A stretch of 54,401 nt of DNA from a marine actinobacterium MedAcidi-G1 (lineage in GTDB: Bacteria; Actinomycetota; Acidimicrobiia; Acidimicrobiales; MedAcidi-G1), in assembly GCA_000817085.1 (NCBI GenBank), contig JUEM01000012.1, positions 1 to 54,401 of the forward strand, given 5' to 3'. The notes below the pieces were generated by a model, which worked only from the letters and a program-made list of their open reading frames with translations, was not told the DNA's origin and did no database searches. Of the stretch, positions 9,715 to 18,611 are shown piece by piece. The position numbers were made by a program, and so were the translations under genes. Numbering within the stretch: the stretch's first letter is position 1; every line of letters starts with the position of its first letter.

Positions 9715-10800
9715 CTAAAAGTCTTCACTCATAGAGAATTCACCTTCAACACCGGTTTGGTAAGCAGTTACTGTTTTCTCAAAAAAGTTTGTTAGCTCAG
9801 CGACATCTTGGAGTTCCATAAAACCAAAAGGATTTTTTGAGCCGTATATAGGTTCTATTCCGAGCCTTGCCAGACGTTGGTCAGCCACATATCTCAGGTA
9901 TTCAAGAGTGTCAGCCGGTGACATGCCGTTAACGCCTTGGCCCCCTAAGAGGTCTTCTGCAAATTGATATTCACAGTCCACAGCCTCTTCTATCATCGTA
10001 GTTATCTGGCTTTTAAAGCTTTCATCAAAGAGGTCTGGTTGTTCTTCTCTAACTGTGTCAACAACTGCAAGAGCAAAGTTCATATGGCAACTTTCATCTC
10101 TGAAAACCCAATTTGTGCCAGCAGCTAATCCATCAAGAAGTCCTTGATCACGTAAAAAGTAAACGTAAGCAAAAGCTCCAAAGAAGAACAAGCCCTCTAT
10201 ACAAGAAGCAAAACAAATCAGGTTCATTAGAAACGCTTTACGTTTTTCGTCTGTGTCTAGTTCATCTAGATCATCAACTGAACCCATCCATTTGAAACAG
10301 AAGTCTGCCTTTTTGCGGATCGAAGGAATATTGTGGATTGCCGCAAAAGCTTCTTCTCTCTCGTCTTGGTCTGGTATGTAATTATCCAAAAGTGTTAGGT
10401 AGAACTGAACATGTAGTGCCTCTTCATAAAGTTGACGAGAAAGGTACATTCGTGCTTCTGGCGCATTTATGTGCTTATAAAGGTTCAGCACCAAATTGTT
10501 AGAGACTATGGAATCCCCAGTGGCGAAAAACGCTACGAGTCTTTTGACAAGGTGTATGTGCGCAGAATCCATTTTTCCACTACGTAGATCTGTAAGGTCA
10601 GTAGAAAAATCGATTTCATCCACTGTCCATGTATTTTTTATGGCATCTTGATACATCTCGTAAAAATACGGATAACGCATAGGTCTAAGTGTTAAATCAA
10701 AGCCTGGATCTAAAATATTGCTGGGTCTTGTTATTGGGGTGGGATCCGGTTGATCTGCTAGATCACTGGAAGGTTCAGGAAAAACTTCAGAAAGTGCCAT
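9715..10800 (-). CDS. nrdB: Class I ribonucleotide reductase, beta subunit
   Basis: This subunit carries the metal cofactor and radical for nucleoside diphosphate reduction. The 361-residue protein shows the ferritin-like ligand set: Asp in ATGDSIVSNN, Glu and His in YEEALHVQFY, Glu in CIEGLFFFGAF, and Glu/His in RDESCHMNFA. The Tyr four residues after the His in EEALHVQFY matches the radical tyrosine of class Ia enzymes. ATG 10800 is chosen (TAATG overlap with the nrdA stop, GAGG about 9 bp upstream) over the in-frame ATG at 10809. It forms an operon with nrdA and ends before the terminator at 9652-9677. Confidence 0.95.
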   Translation of the reverse strand: MALSEVFPEPSSDLADQPDPTPITRPSNILDPGFDLTLRPMRYPYFYEMYQDAIKNTWTVDEIDFSTDLTDLRSGKMDSAHIHLVKRLVAFFATGDSIVSNNLVLNLYKHINAPEARMYLSRQLYEEALHVQFYLTLLDNYIPDQDEREEAFAAIHNIPSIRKKADFCFKWMGSVDDLDELDTDEKRKAFLMNLICFASCIEGLFFFGAFAYVYFLRDQGLLDGLAAGTNWVFRDESCHMNFALAVVDTVREEQPDLFDESFKSQITTMIEEAVDCEYQFAEDLLGGQGVNGMSPADTLEYLRYVADQRLARLGIEPIYGSKNPFGFMELQDVAELTNFFEKTVTAYQTGVEGEFSMSEDF

Positions 10801-13208
10801 TATTCGCATGCCTCACAAGTCTCGGGGTTTTCTAGAGAACAAGCGACCGCTTCAGCATCAGTAAAAGTTGTTACCGATGATTCTGTAGCATCGTCGTTGT
10901 TTACAGTTGTTTTATTAATCTTGGTAGCTGGTCTGGACCTCAAGTAATAGGTTGTTTTCAGGCCTGCTTTCCAGGCGTGCATGTACATAGAACTAAGTTT
11001 TCCTATAGTTGGGGATTCCATAAATAGATTAAGGGACTGGCTTTGGTCAATGAAGGCACCTCTTTCAGCTCCCATATCAATCAAGGATCTCATAGGTATT
11101 TCCCAAGCAGTTCTATAAATTTCTTTCAGATCATCTGGCATTCCTTCAATTTCTTGAATAGAGCCTTCTGATTGTTTCAGGGCGTTAATCATGCTTTCAG
11201 TCCAAAGTGATCTTTTTTGCAGTTCGGAAACCAAGTATCGATTAATTTGGAGAAATTCACCAGAAAGTGTTTCTCTCTTAAACAAGTTTGATACTTGTGG
11301 TTCTATACATTCGTAGCATCCTGCAATTGAGCCAATTGTTGCAGTTGGAGCAATAGCAATCATTAAAGAGTTACGAAGTCCGTGCTTAGAGATTCTTTTT
11401 CGTAGACTCTCCCAACGTTCTGGGTTGCTTGGTTCTACATTCCATAGATCGAACTGAAGGTCACCTGCAGCTGCACGTGTTTTGTCAAAATTGGGATGAG
11501 GTCCTGACGCTTCCGCCAGTTCAGTCGAAGCCCAAAGAGCATTGAAATAGATTTCTTCTGAGATTTTTTTCGACAGTTCACGCGCTTTAGGATCGTCGAA
11601 AGGTAAGCCTATTTTGAAGAAAGCGTCTTGAAGCCCCATTAACCCAAGACCTACAGGTCTCCAGGCGTTGTTTGAGTTATCTGCTTCTTGTGTTGGGTAG
11701 AAGTTTATGTCTATTACTCGATCTAAAAATGGAACGGCTGTTCTTATTATTTCCCCTAAATGGTCAAAGTCGAAAGAACCATCTTTTACTAAGGCGCCGA
11801 GATTGACTGACCCTAAGTTACATACAGCGGTTTCATCTTGATTAGTTACTTCTAAAATCTCTGTACAAAGATTTGATAGGTGCACAACTTGATTACCTTG
11901 GCCGGTCTGGTTGCATTTAGTGTTAGAAGCATCTTTAAATGTCATCCATCCATTTCCAGTTTGTGCAAGGGTGCGCATCATTTTGCTATAGAGCTCTCTA
12001 GCAGGTATTTGTTTAACGTAGAGACCTTCTTCCTCAGCTTTGGTGTATGCGGTAGCAAAGTCCGATCCATATAAATCTGTTAAGTGAGGTACTTCTTTAG
12101 GGTCAAAAAGAGACCATTGCCAGTCCTTTTCGACTCTTTCCATGAAGAGATCAGGTACCCAATTGGCTAGGTTTAAATGGTGCGTACGTCTCAGATGGTC
12201 TCCCGTATTGTCGCGGAGTTCAAGAAATTCTTCTATGTCTGCGTGCCAAGTTTCCAGATAAACACACGCAGCGCCTTTTCTTCTTCCACCTTGGTTAACA
12301 GCTGAAACAGAACTGTCTAGGGTTTTAAGCCAAGGTATTATTCCATTTGAAAGACCGTTTGTGCCTTTTATTAAAGATCCCTGGGACCTGACTCTGTGCC
12401 AAGCTACTCCTATGCCGCCAGCAAACTTAGAAAGTTGAGCTATGTCTGTGTACCTCTTATAAATAGCTTCAAGGCTGTCTTCTGGAGAGTCGAGTAGATA
12501 GCAACTCGACATTTGTGGGTGTGTCGTGCCAGAGTTGAAAAGAGTTGGGCTAGATGGAAGGTATTCCAGAGAAGAGATTAATTTGTAGAAACGGATTGCT
12601 TCTTCTGAATTATTTGATAAGCCACAAGCAACACGTAGAAAGAAATACTGCGGTGTTTCAATTACGAATCGATTGTCAGGGTGTCTTAGAAGATAGCGAT
12701 CGTAGACAGTCCTTAACCCAAAGAACTCAAATAGATGGTCGCGCTCGTGTTCAATCGTGTCATCAAATTTTCGAGCATTTACAGAAACGAATTCGGCTAC
12801 CGATTCGTGTATTAGACCTAATTCGAAGCCAATATTTATCGATTGAGAAAAAGAATGAATTGATTGGTTTCTTACTTCTTTATCAATAACCGTTGAAAGA
12901 AGTCTGCCAGCTAATTTTGAGTAGTTAGGTTCCTCTACGATAAACCCTGCGGCAGTTCGAATTGAGAGTTCATCCAATTCTTCTGTGGTAGCTCCGTCTC
13001 TTAAGCCAGAGATGGTTCGCGTTGCCACTCTCATTGGGTCAACTCCACTTAGACCTGCACTGCAACGCTCCACCGCGCGAACAATTTTGTTAACGTCGAC
13101 CGGTTCAAAGTCTCCGTTTCTCTTTTTGACTTTCATAGCTGAACCGGATTCCGGTCCTTGTATTTGTTCTTTTTCCTCTAGATCTAGGCGGTCCTCTGCG
13201 AGCGCCAT
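10800..13208 (-). CDS. nrdA: Class I ribonucleotide reductase, alpha subunit
   Basis: This is the catalytic subunit reducing ribonucleoside diphosphates. It is 802 residues from ATG 13208, which has the ribosome site GGAAGGGA just upstream. The longer open frame to 13268 adds about 20 basic residues and is less likely. An N-terminal ATP cone (after VKKRNGDFEPVDVNKIVRAV) suggests allosteric activity control. The substrate-site segments MSSCYLLDSPEDSLEAIYKR, NLCTEI and CNLGSVNLG are present, and the C-terminus ends in ETCEACE, the swinging redox cysteine pair that accepts electrons from thioredoxin or glutaredoxin. It is coupled to nrdB by a TAATG overlap. Confidence 0.95.
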   Translation of the reverse strand: MALAEDRLDLEEKEQIQGPESGSAMKVKKRNGDFEPVDVNKIVRAVERCSAGLSGVDPMRVATRTISGLRDGATTEELDELSIRTAAGFIVEEPNYSKLAGRLLSTVIDKEVRNQSIHSFSQSINIGFELGLIHESVAEFVSVNARKFDDTIEHERDHLFEFFGLRTVYDRYLLRHPDNRFVIETPQYFFLRVACGLSNNSEEAIRFYKLISSLEYLPSSPTLFNSGTTHPQMSSCYLLDSPEDSLEAIYKRYTDIAQLSKFAGGIGVAWHRVRSQGSLIKGTNGLSNGIIPWLKTLDSSVSAVNQGGRRKGAACVYLETWHADIEEFLELRDNTGDHLRRTHHLNLANWVPDLFMERVEKDWQWSLFDPKEVPHLTDLYGSDFATAYTKAEEEGLYVKQIPARELYSKMMRTLAQTGNGWMTFKDASNTKCNQTGQGNQVVHLSNLCTEILEVTNQDETAVCNLGSVNLGALVKDGSFDFDHLGEIIRTAVPFLDRVIDINFYPTQEADNSNNAWRPVGLGLMGLQDAFFKIGLPFDDPKARELSKKISEEIYFNALWASTELAEASGPHPNFDKTRAAAGDLQFDLWNVEPSNPERWESLRKRISKHGLRNSLMIAIAPTATIGSIAGCYECIEPQVSNLFKRETLSGEFLQINRYLVSELQKRSLWTESMINALKQSEGSIQEIEGMPDDLKEIYRTAWEIPMRSLIDMGAERGAFIDQSQSLNLFMESPTIGKLSSMYMHAWKAGLKTTYYLRSRPATKINKTTVNNDDATESSVTTFTDAEAVACSLENPETCEACE

Positions 13209-13312
13209 ATTTATAATTCCCTTCCGTTTCCCCTTCTTAGAAATTTCGTTCGCCCAACCGTGGCTCATTATGAGTGGTGGGATCCGCGATTTCGCTAAGG
13301 TTTATATTTCAC

Positions 13313-13328
13313 ACATGTAATTACACGT
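13313..13328. promoter_or_regulatory. Imperfect palindrome upstream of nrdA, possible operator
   Basis: ACATGTAATTACACGT is a 16-bp palindrome with one mismatched pair and a perfect 10-bp core TGTAATTACA (13316-13325). It lies about 105 bp upstream of the nrdA start, next to a minus-strand TTGACA (13335-13330). NrdR boxes are 16-bp palindromes upstream of nrd genes, but this one does not match the known NrdR consensus well. Confidence 0.3.
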
Positions 13329-13381
13329 TTGTCAAGAGATTATAAATATTTTTTTAAGAAGGAAAGTGTTTTCTGTAACGT

Positions 13382-16300
13382 TTATTGAGATACGACTATT
13401 GAAAAAGTTAGATCACTGTTTTCAATTTCAACTTTCGTGGTTGTGGCTCCGGGGTCTTTGGTTTCGCCATACAATATTTCCGTCGCAAGTATTTGGCTAG
13501 CAACATATTCCTCAAAAGTTTTGACACCATCCAAGATAGTTTCTCCGCCATTAAGCCAAATTTTTATGCGGTCAGTAACCACTAACTCTGCATCTCGTCG
13601 AGCTTGTTGAACTTGTCTGATGACATCTCGAGCAATTCCCTCTTTAGAGAGATCCTCAGTTATTTCAGTGTCCAAAATTATTATTGCATCACCAGAATTT
13701 AAAGTTGCTGCAGTAATACCTTCATGAGGTTGTAGTCCTAACTCGAACTCTTCCTCACTTAGTAAAACATCGTCGACTTTAGCGGTCCCATCGTTATTTA
13801 GTTCCCAGTTTCCATTCTTAGCGGCTGTAAAAACTGACTGAACCTTCTTGCCTAATCTAGGTCCTAGTAAAGAACCGTTAGGTTGCAGACTGTACGTTGC
13901 GTATTCTTTTAAGTTTTCGGTTAGCTCTATTTTTTTAACATTTACTTCGTCTGTGAGCAGTTCAAGAAAGTTACTTAATGAACTACTTCCAGGTCCCGCT
14001 ATGACCATTGATGCCAAAGGTAGCCGTACGCGAATCCCCTCATCCTCTCTGAGCCTCAAGGCTGTTGACGCTGCGTCACGGATACGATCCATATTTGCTA
14101 CTAATGCTTCATCTTCAGGAAGAATTTCAGGATCTGGCCAATCGGTTAAATGAACACTCGGTTCCCCGGTCAATCCGGTGTGAATCTCTTCCATGAGCAT
14201 TGGTAAGAATGGAGCTGATACTTGAGAAAAAATTTTTAGAACTGTGTAAAGAGTGTCGTAGGCATCCTCCTTTTCCTTTTCGTTTTCTTTTGTTCTTTTT
14301 TCCCAAAATCTGTCCCTACTTCGTCTTATATACCAATTGTTCAATGCATCTATAAATCCTTGTATCGATTCAGTTGCACCTGGCAGGTCGTATGATTCCA
14401 TTTTGCTATCGACAGCTTCGACTAATTGTCTTGTTTTGGCCAGAAGGTAACGGTCTAATAAGTGTTCAGACTCTGTTCTGAATTTTGCTTTATATCCATC
14501 AACATTTGCGTAGAGGGTAAAAAAACTGTAAGCATTCCAGATTGGCAACAAGACATGGCGCACTACATCATCTATTCCATTATCGCTTATGCGCGAGTCT
14601 CCACCCCTTACAATGTTTGCTGACATTAGGTACCAGCGGAGAGCATCTGAGCCTTGTTTGACAAAAATTTCATTTGGTTCCGTGTAGTTTCTTAATTTTT
14701 TTGAGAGTTTTGCCCCGTCTTCTGCTAAAAGAATTCCATGGCAGATCACATTCTGAAAAGCAGGTCTATCAAATAGAGCTGTCGCTAGTACATGGAGAGT
14801 GTAGAACCAACCCCTTGTTTGATTTATGTACTCAACAATGAAATCAGCCGGGAAATGTTCATCGAACCATCTCTTGTTTTCGAAGGGATAATGAACTTGA
14901 GCGAAAGGCATTGATCCTGATTCAAACCAGCAATCAAGAACTTCTGGCACACGACGCATTAAAGATTTTCCAGTTGGGTCATCAGGGTTAGGTCTAGTGA
15001 GTTTGTCGATGAAAGGTCTATGAAGGTTGTCTGGCCTTACACCAAAATCTTTTTCTATTTCATCAATACTCCCGTAAACATCAACTCTCGGGTACTCAGA
15101 ATCATCACTTTTCCATACCGGGATTGGGGAACCCCAGAATCTATTTCTGCTTATTGACCAGTCTCGTGCTCCTTCTAACCACATTCCAAATCTTCCGTTT
15201 TGGACATGTCCAGGGATCCAGTTGATTGACTGATTGTTAGCAAGAAGCTGATCGGTCAGATCCGTTACCTTTACGTACCAAGAAGAAATTGCCTTATAAA
15301 TTATTGGTGTATCTGTTCTCCAACAGTGTGGATAGTTATGTTCATAGCTGTCGTGACGAATCAATTGTCCACTGTTTTTCAGGGCGGAGATTATTTCTGA
15401 ATTGGCATCAAAAACGTTCATTCCCATCCAGTTTTTTACTTCTTCGGTGTAGCACCCTTGATCGTCTACAGGGACTACGTCACCTATATGAATATCGTTA
15501 GCTTCGCAAAGGATCTGATCGTCTTCACCAAAACCTGGAGCCATGTGCACTATTCCTGTGCCCTCTTGATCATCTATCCAGTCAGCTTCTAGAACTTTAA
15601 ATGCATCAGTCCGATAGTCGAAGAAATCAAATAAAGGTTTGTAGCTTTTCCCTATGAGCTCAGAGCCTGAAATGACTCCAAGGTCTTCCATTTTCGAGAG
15701 TTGCTCTTCATAACGGCCTAGAGCATTTTTAGCAATAATCCAGATTGTTCCGTCAGAGTCTTTCTTTTTTGAGTATTCAATTTCTGCTCCAACGGCTAGG
15801 GCAAGATTAGAAGGGAGCGTCCAGGGGGTAGTTGTCCAAGCAAGTAAACGAATTCTGTCTGATTCGTTTTCTTTAGTATCCAAATCGAAAGCTACAGTTA
15901 CAGCAGGGTCCTGTCTCGGTCGCGTGGCGTCATCTAGTCTGATTTCAAAATTCGAAAGTGGTGTTTCCGCTCCCCATGAATATGGCATCACACGGAATGC
16001 TTCGTAGATTAAATCTTTTTCCCACAGTTGCTTGAAAGCCCACATGACCGATTCCATGTAAGAAGGATCCATAGTTTTGTAGTCGTTTTCAAAATCAACC
16101 CATCTGGCTTGTCTAATTACAGTTTTTTCCCATTCTTCTGTAAAACGAAGAACCGACTCCTCACAGCGCTCATTGAATTTGTCTATGCCGTATTCAGTAA
16201 TTTCACTTCGTCCGGAAACCTTAAGTTCCTTTTCCACTTCCATTTCTGCGGGCAAGCCATGACAGTCCCAACCGAATCGCCTTTCTACTTTTTTACCCTT

Positions 16301-16534
16301 CATAGTTTGGAATCTAGGAACTACGTCTTTTACGTAGCCGGTTAGAAGGTGGCCATGGTGTGGAAGACCGTTGGCAAAAGGCGGGCCATCGTAAAATACA
16401 AATTCTGACTCTTTAGGTTTGCTGTCGACAGACACTTGAAAGGTGTTTTCTTTTCCCCATTTATCTAGAATTTTTTCTTCTAGATTTGGAAAATCAGCTT
16501 TCCCGACATCGGGATACGGTCGTTCTTTAGTCAT
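13382..16534 (-). CDS. ileS: Isoleucyl-tRNA synthetase, type 2
   Basis: This class I aminoacyl-tRNA synthetase (1050 aa) charges tRNA-Ile. The HIGH-type motif is HHGH at 59-62 within PPFANGLPHHGHLLTGYVKD, and the KMSKS-type motif appears as KLSKK. WWTTTPWTLPSN-like text (LLAWTTTPWTLPSNLALAV) marks the editing-domain junction. The length and the GLPHHGH form place it in the eukaryote-like type 2 group, common in Actinomycetota and, as a class, less sensitive to mupirocin. It is followed on the same strand by nrdA after about 170 bp. ATG 16534 has no strong ribosome site. Confidence 0.97.
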   Translation of the reverse strand: MTKERPYPDVGKADFPNLEEKILDKWGKENTFQVSVDSKPKESEFVFYDGPPFANGLPHHGHLLTGYVKDVVPRFQTMKGKKVERRFGWDCHGLPAEMEVEKELKVSGRSEITEYGIDKFNERCEESVLRFTEEWEKTVIRQARWVDFENDYKTMDPSYMESVMWAFKQLWEKDLIYEAFRVMPYSWGAETPLSNFEIRLDDATRPRQDPAVTVAFDLDTKENESDRIRLLAWTTTPWTLPSNLALAVGAEIEYSKKKDSDGTIWIIAKNALGRYEEQLSKMEDLGVISGSELIGKSYKPLFDFFDYRTDAFKVLEADWIDDQEGTGIVHMAPGFGEDDQILCEANDIHIGDVVPVDDQGCYTEEVKNWMGMNVFDANSEIISALKNSGQLIRHDSYEHNYPHCWRTDTPIIYKAISSWYVKVTDLTDQLLANNQSINWIPGHVQNGRFGMWLEGARDWSISRNRFWGSPIPVWKSDDSEYPRVDVYGSIDEIEKDFGVRPDNLHRPFIDKLTRPNPDDPTGKSLMRRVPEVLDCWFESGSMPFAQVHYPFENKRWFDEHFPADFIVEYINQTRGWFYTLHVLATALFDRPAFQNVICHGILLAEDGAKLSKKLRNYTEPNEIFVKQGSDALRWYLMSANIVRGGDSRISDNGIDDVVRHVLLPIWNAYSFFTLYANVDGYKAKFRTESEHLLDRYLLAKTRQLVEAVDSKMESYDLPGATESIQGFIDALNNWYIRRSRDRFWEKRTKENEKEKEDAYDTLYTVLKIFSQVSAPFLPMLMEEIHTGLTGEPSVHLTDWPDPEILPEDEALVANMDRIRDAASTALRLREDEGIRVRLPLASMVIAGPGSSSLSNFLELLTDEVNVKKIELTENLKEYATYSLQPNGSLLGPRLGKKVQSVFTAAKNGNWELNNDGTAKVDDVLLSEEEFELGLQPHEGITAATLNSGDAIIILDTEITEDLSKEGIARDVIRQVQQARRDAELVVTDRIKIWLNGGETILDGVKTFEEYVASQILATEILYGETKDPGATTTKVEIENSDLTFSIVVSQ

Positions 16535-16585
16535 AGTTGTTCTTTAAGAGATTATCTGTTTAAGGATAGTTGATCGGAAGTATGT

Positions 16586-18160
16586 CTAGTCGACTTGTTT
16601 TGAGCTATTAATACTTTCGCGTAATTCAAATTTAAGAACTTTTCCACTTGCATTAGTGGGTAAATCACTCATAAAGATTATCTGTCTAGGAACTTTGAAA
16701 TTAGCGATGCGTTCCCGAGCCCAGTTAATTATACCCTCCTCTGTAGGAGCAGTTTGTTTGGTGGGGACAACGAAAGCGACTGCTATCTCTCCCAACCGTT
16801 CGTCAGGTGCGCCTACGATGGCTATTTGGCCTATTTCAGGATGGCTCATTAGTGAGTTCTCTACTTCAGCGGGATAGACGTTAAAACCACCGGTAATAAT
16901 CATGTCTTTTTTACGATCTGTGATATCTAGATACCCATTTTGGTCCATGATTCCTATATCGCCTGTATGAAGCCATCCGTTTTGATCGATGGTTTCGGCG
17001 GTTCGTTCTGGATCATCCAAATAACCTCTCATAATGTTGTAGCCGCGGATAACGACTTCACCTGGTTCGCCAGCTTGGGTTTCTGATCCGTTTTCATCCA
17101 CTACAAGAACTTCGACTCCATCTATTGCTCTTCCAGAAGTTTTTGCGATTATCTCCGGATCATCATCATGTCGACACATGGTTGCAATTCCAGAGGCTTC
17201 AGTTAGGCCATATCCAGTTACAACAGTTTCAAAACCAAGTTCCCTCCTCATCCCATGTATCATTTCGACCGGAATTGTCGCAGCCCCTGTTACAGCTAAC
17301 CGGAGGCTAGACATATCAAAATTTTCTAGTTCAGGGTGATTAAGAATAGTTTGATAGATAGTAGGAGCTCCAGGCAACATTGTGATTTTTTCTTCCGGTA
17401 TCCGTTTCATGACAGAGGGGACGTCGAAAACGGGATGCGGTATGAGAGTAGCCCCAGTCATAAGACAAGCTAAAATTCCAGCGTTAAGTCCGAAGGTGTG
17501 GAAAAAAGGGTTTATTACCAAGTAACGATCGGTTGAAGTTAAACCTATAACTTCACACCATGTTTGATATGAGCGACATACCGCTGCATGTTCAAGCATT
17601 GCACCTTTTGGTTCTCCAGTAGTACCAGAAGTAAAAAGAATGTGGCAGAGGTCATTATCGGTGACTGCATTAGAACGATTTTTCCGATCTATTTCAGCTA
17701 TTGAATTACCACTACTAATAAATTCTTTCCAAGTTGTGCAGTTGCTTGGAGTGGAGCCTTTAAAGACTACAATCTCCTCTAGATCCAGTTGGCTGATTTT
17801 ATTTTCCAGTAAGTCCACATAGTTGGTATCAAGAAAATCAGTAACAGTAAAAAGAATTTTCGCCGATGTGCGACTTAATATGTAACTGGCTTCCTCACCT
17901 TTGAACCGTGTATTGATAGGAACCAATACTGCACCTGCACAATGGGCCCCCAGAGCTGCAACCGGCCACTCTGCGGCATTTGGAGCCCATATGGCTATAC
18001 GATCCCCGGGTTTAATTCCTTTGCTTATAAAAGCTTTGGTAGCCGAATTTATCTGTTCGCCATACTCCTTAAAAGTCCATCTTAAATTTTCATCTACGAC
18101 AGCTTCCTGATCTTGAAATTTTTTTACAGCATTTTCGATGAGATCTGGGATGGTAGTCAA
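16586..18160 (-). CDS. Acyl-CoA ligase, FadD3-like (ANL superfamily)
   Basis: This 524-residue adenylate-forming enzyme activates a carboxylic acid to its CoA thioester through an acyl-AMP. The P-loop motif FTSGTTGEPKGAM lies near residues 172-184, GYGLTEASG near 320 is the A5 motif, GWLHTGDIG is A7, DRKKDMIITGGFNVYP is A8, and GKVLKFELR contains the catalytic Lys of A10. The N-terminus (WTFKEYGEQI, IWAPNAAEWPVAALG) resembles actinobacterial FadD3, which activates a steroid ring-derived propionate, but substrate is inferred only from similarity. It starts with TTG, only 14 bp after the expected in-frame stop of the EETP-repeat gene, which suggests coupling. Confidence 0.88.
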   Translation of the reverse strand: MTTIPDLIENAVKKFQDQEAVVDENLRWTFKEYGEQINSATKAFISKGIKPGDRIAIWAPNAAEWPVAALGAHCAGAVLVPINTRFKGEEASYILSRTSAKILFTVTDFLDTNYVDLLENKISQLDLEEIVVFKGSTPSNCTTWKEFISSGNSIAEIDRKNRSNAVTDNDLCHILFTSGTTGEPKGAMLEHAAVCRSYQTWCEVIGLTSTDRYLVINPFFHTFGLNAGILACLMTGATLIPHPVFDVPSVMKRIPEEKITMLPGAPTIYQTILNHPELENFDMSSLRLAVTGAATIPVEMIHGMRRELGFETVVTGYGLTEASGIATMCRHDDDPEIIAKTSGRAIDGVEVLVVDENGSETQAGEPGEVVIRGYNIMRGYLDDPERTAETIDQNGWLHTGDIGIMDQNGYLDITDRKKDMIITGGFNVYPAEVENSLMSHPEIGQIAIVGAPDERLGEIAVAFVVPTKQTAPTEEGIINWARERIANFKVPRQIIFMSDLPTNASGKVLKFELRESINSSKQVD

Positions 18161-18575
18161 GATTCAGACTTCGTTTAATCTTTTGTTTCTTCTGGTGTTT
18201 CTTCTGGTGTTTCTTCTGGTGTTTCTTCTGGTGTTTCTTCTGGTGTTTCTTCTGGTGTTTCTTCTGGTGTTTCTTCTCTTCTGGTGTTTCTTCTGGTGTT
18301 TCTTCTGGTGTTTCTTCTGGTGTTTCTTCTACATATTCACCATCTCTTAGTTTTTGCCAAGTGTCTAATGCATTTCTCCATGAAGATTCGGCCTCAGCTA
18401 TTACTTCGGGATCAGATCCACCGTCTTTAGCTTTTTGAAGTGCAGCTACAGCTTCATCTTTGGTTTTTTCAGCTTTTTTTAATCTGTTGGCAGCTTCTAC
18501 TTCTTTTTCTGCAGCTTCAGCTCGTCTATTAAAAAGCAGTAAAGCTTGCTGAGTTTTTTCATCGATTTCTTTCAT
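18090..18575 (-). CDS. Small coiled-coil protein with EETP repeat tail, frameshifted
   Basis: No family is recognised. Residues 1-80 are highly charged and helical (MKEIDEKTQQALLLFNRRAE, then repeated E/K/A heptads), a probable cytoplasmic coiled coil. From about residue 82 come four EETP repeats, then a 5-bp partial unit at 18277-18281 shifts the frame and the written ORF becomes a basic KKHQ repeat running 70 bp into the next gene and ending at 18090. In the unshifted frame seven more EETP units end at EETKD with a stop at 18175-18177, just before the FadD3-like TTG. The intended protein is therefore very probably 18175-18575, and the written one an out-of-frame version. There is no clear promoter hexamer beyond GAGCAT five bases before the ATG. 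Confidence 0.7.
   Translation of the reverse strand: MKEIDEKTQQALLLFNRRAEAAEKEVEAANRLKKAEKTKDEAVAALQKAKDGGSDPEVIAEAESSWRNALDTWQKLRDGEYVEETPEETPEETPEETPEEKKHQKKHQKKHQKKHQKKHQKKHQKKHQKKQKIKRSLNLDYHPRSHRKCCKKISRSGSCRR
18193..18329 (-). repeat. 12-bp coding tandem repeat (EETP) with a partial unit
   Basis: On the plus strand the unit TGGTGTTTCTTC is present seven times (18193-18276), then a 5-bp fragment TCTTC (18277-18281), then four exact units (18282-18329). The units are identical, so slippage or unequal exchange should be frequent. The 5-bp fragment changes frame. Confidence 0.95.
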
Positions 18576-18611
18576 TTTATATGCTCAAATCTTTTATCTT
18601 CTAAGTTGACT

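Noticed and set aside
13313-13328. Canonical NrdR box upstream of nrdA
   Set aside because: The palindrome has the right size but the bases do not match the known consensus, and no tandem second box at the usual spacing is visible. It is kept only as an unspecified operator.
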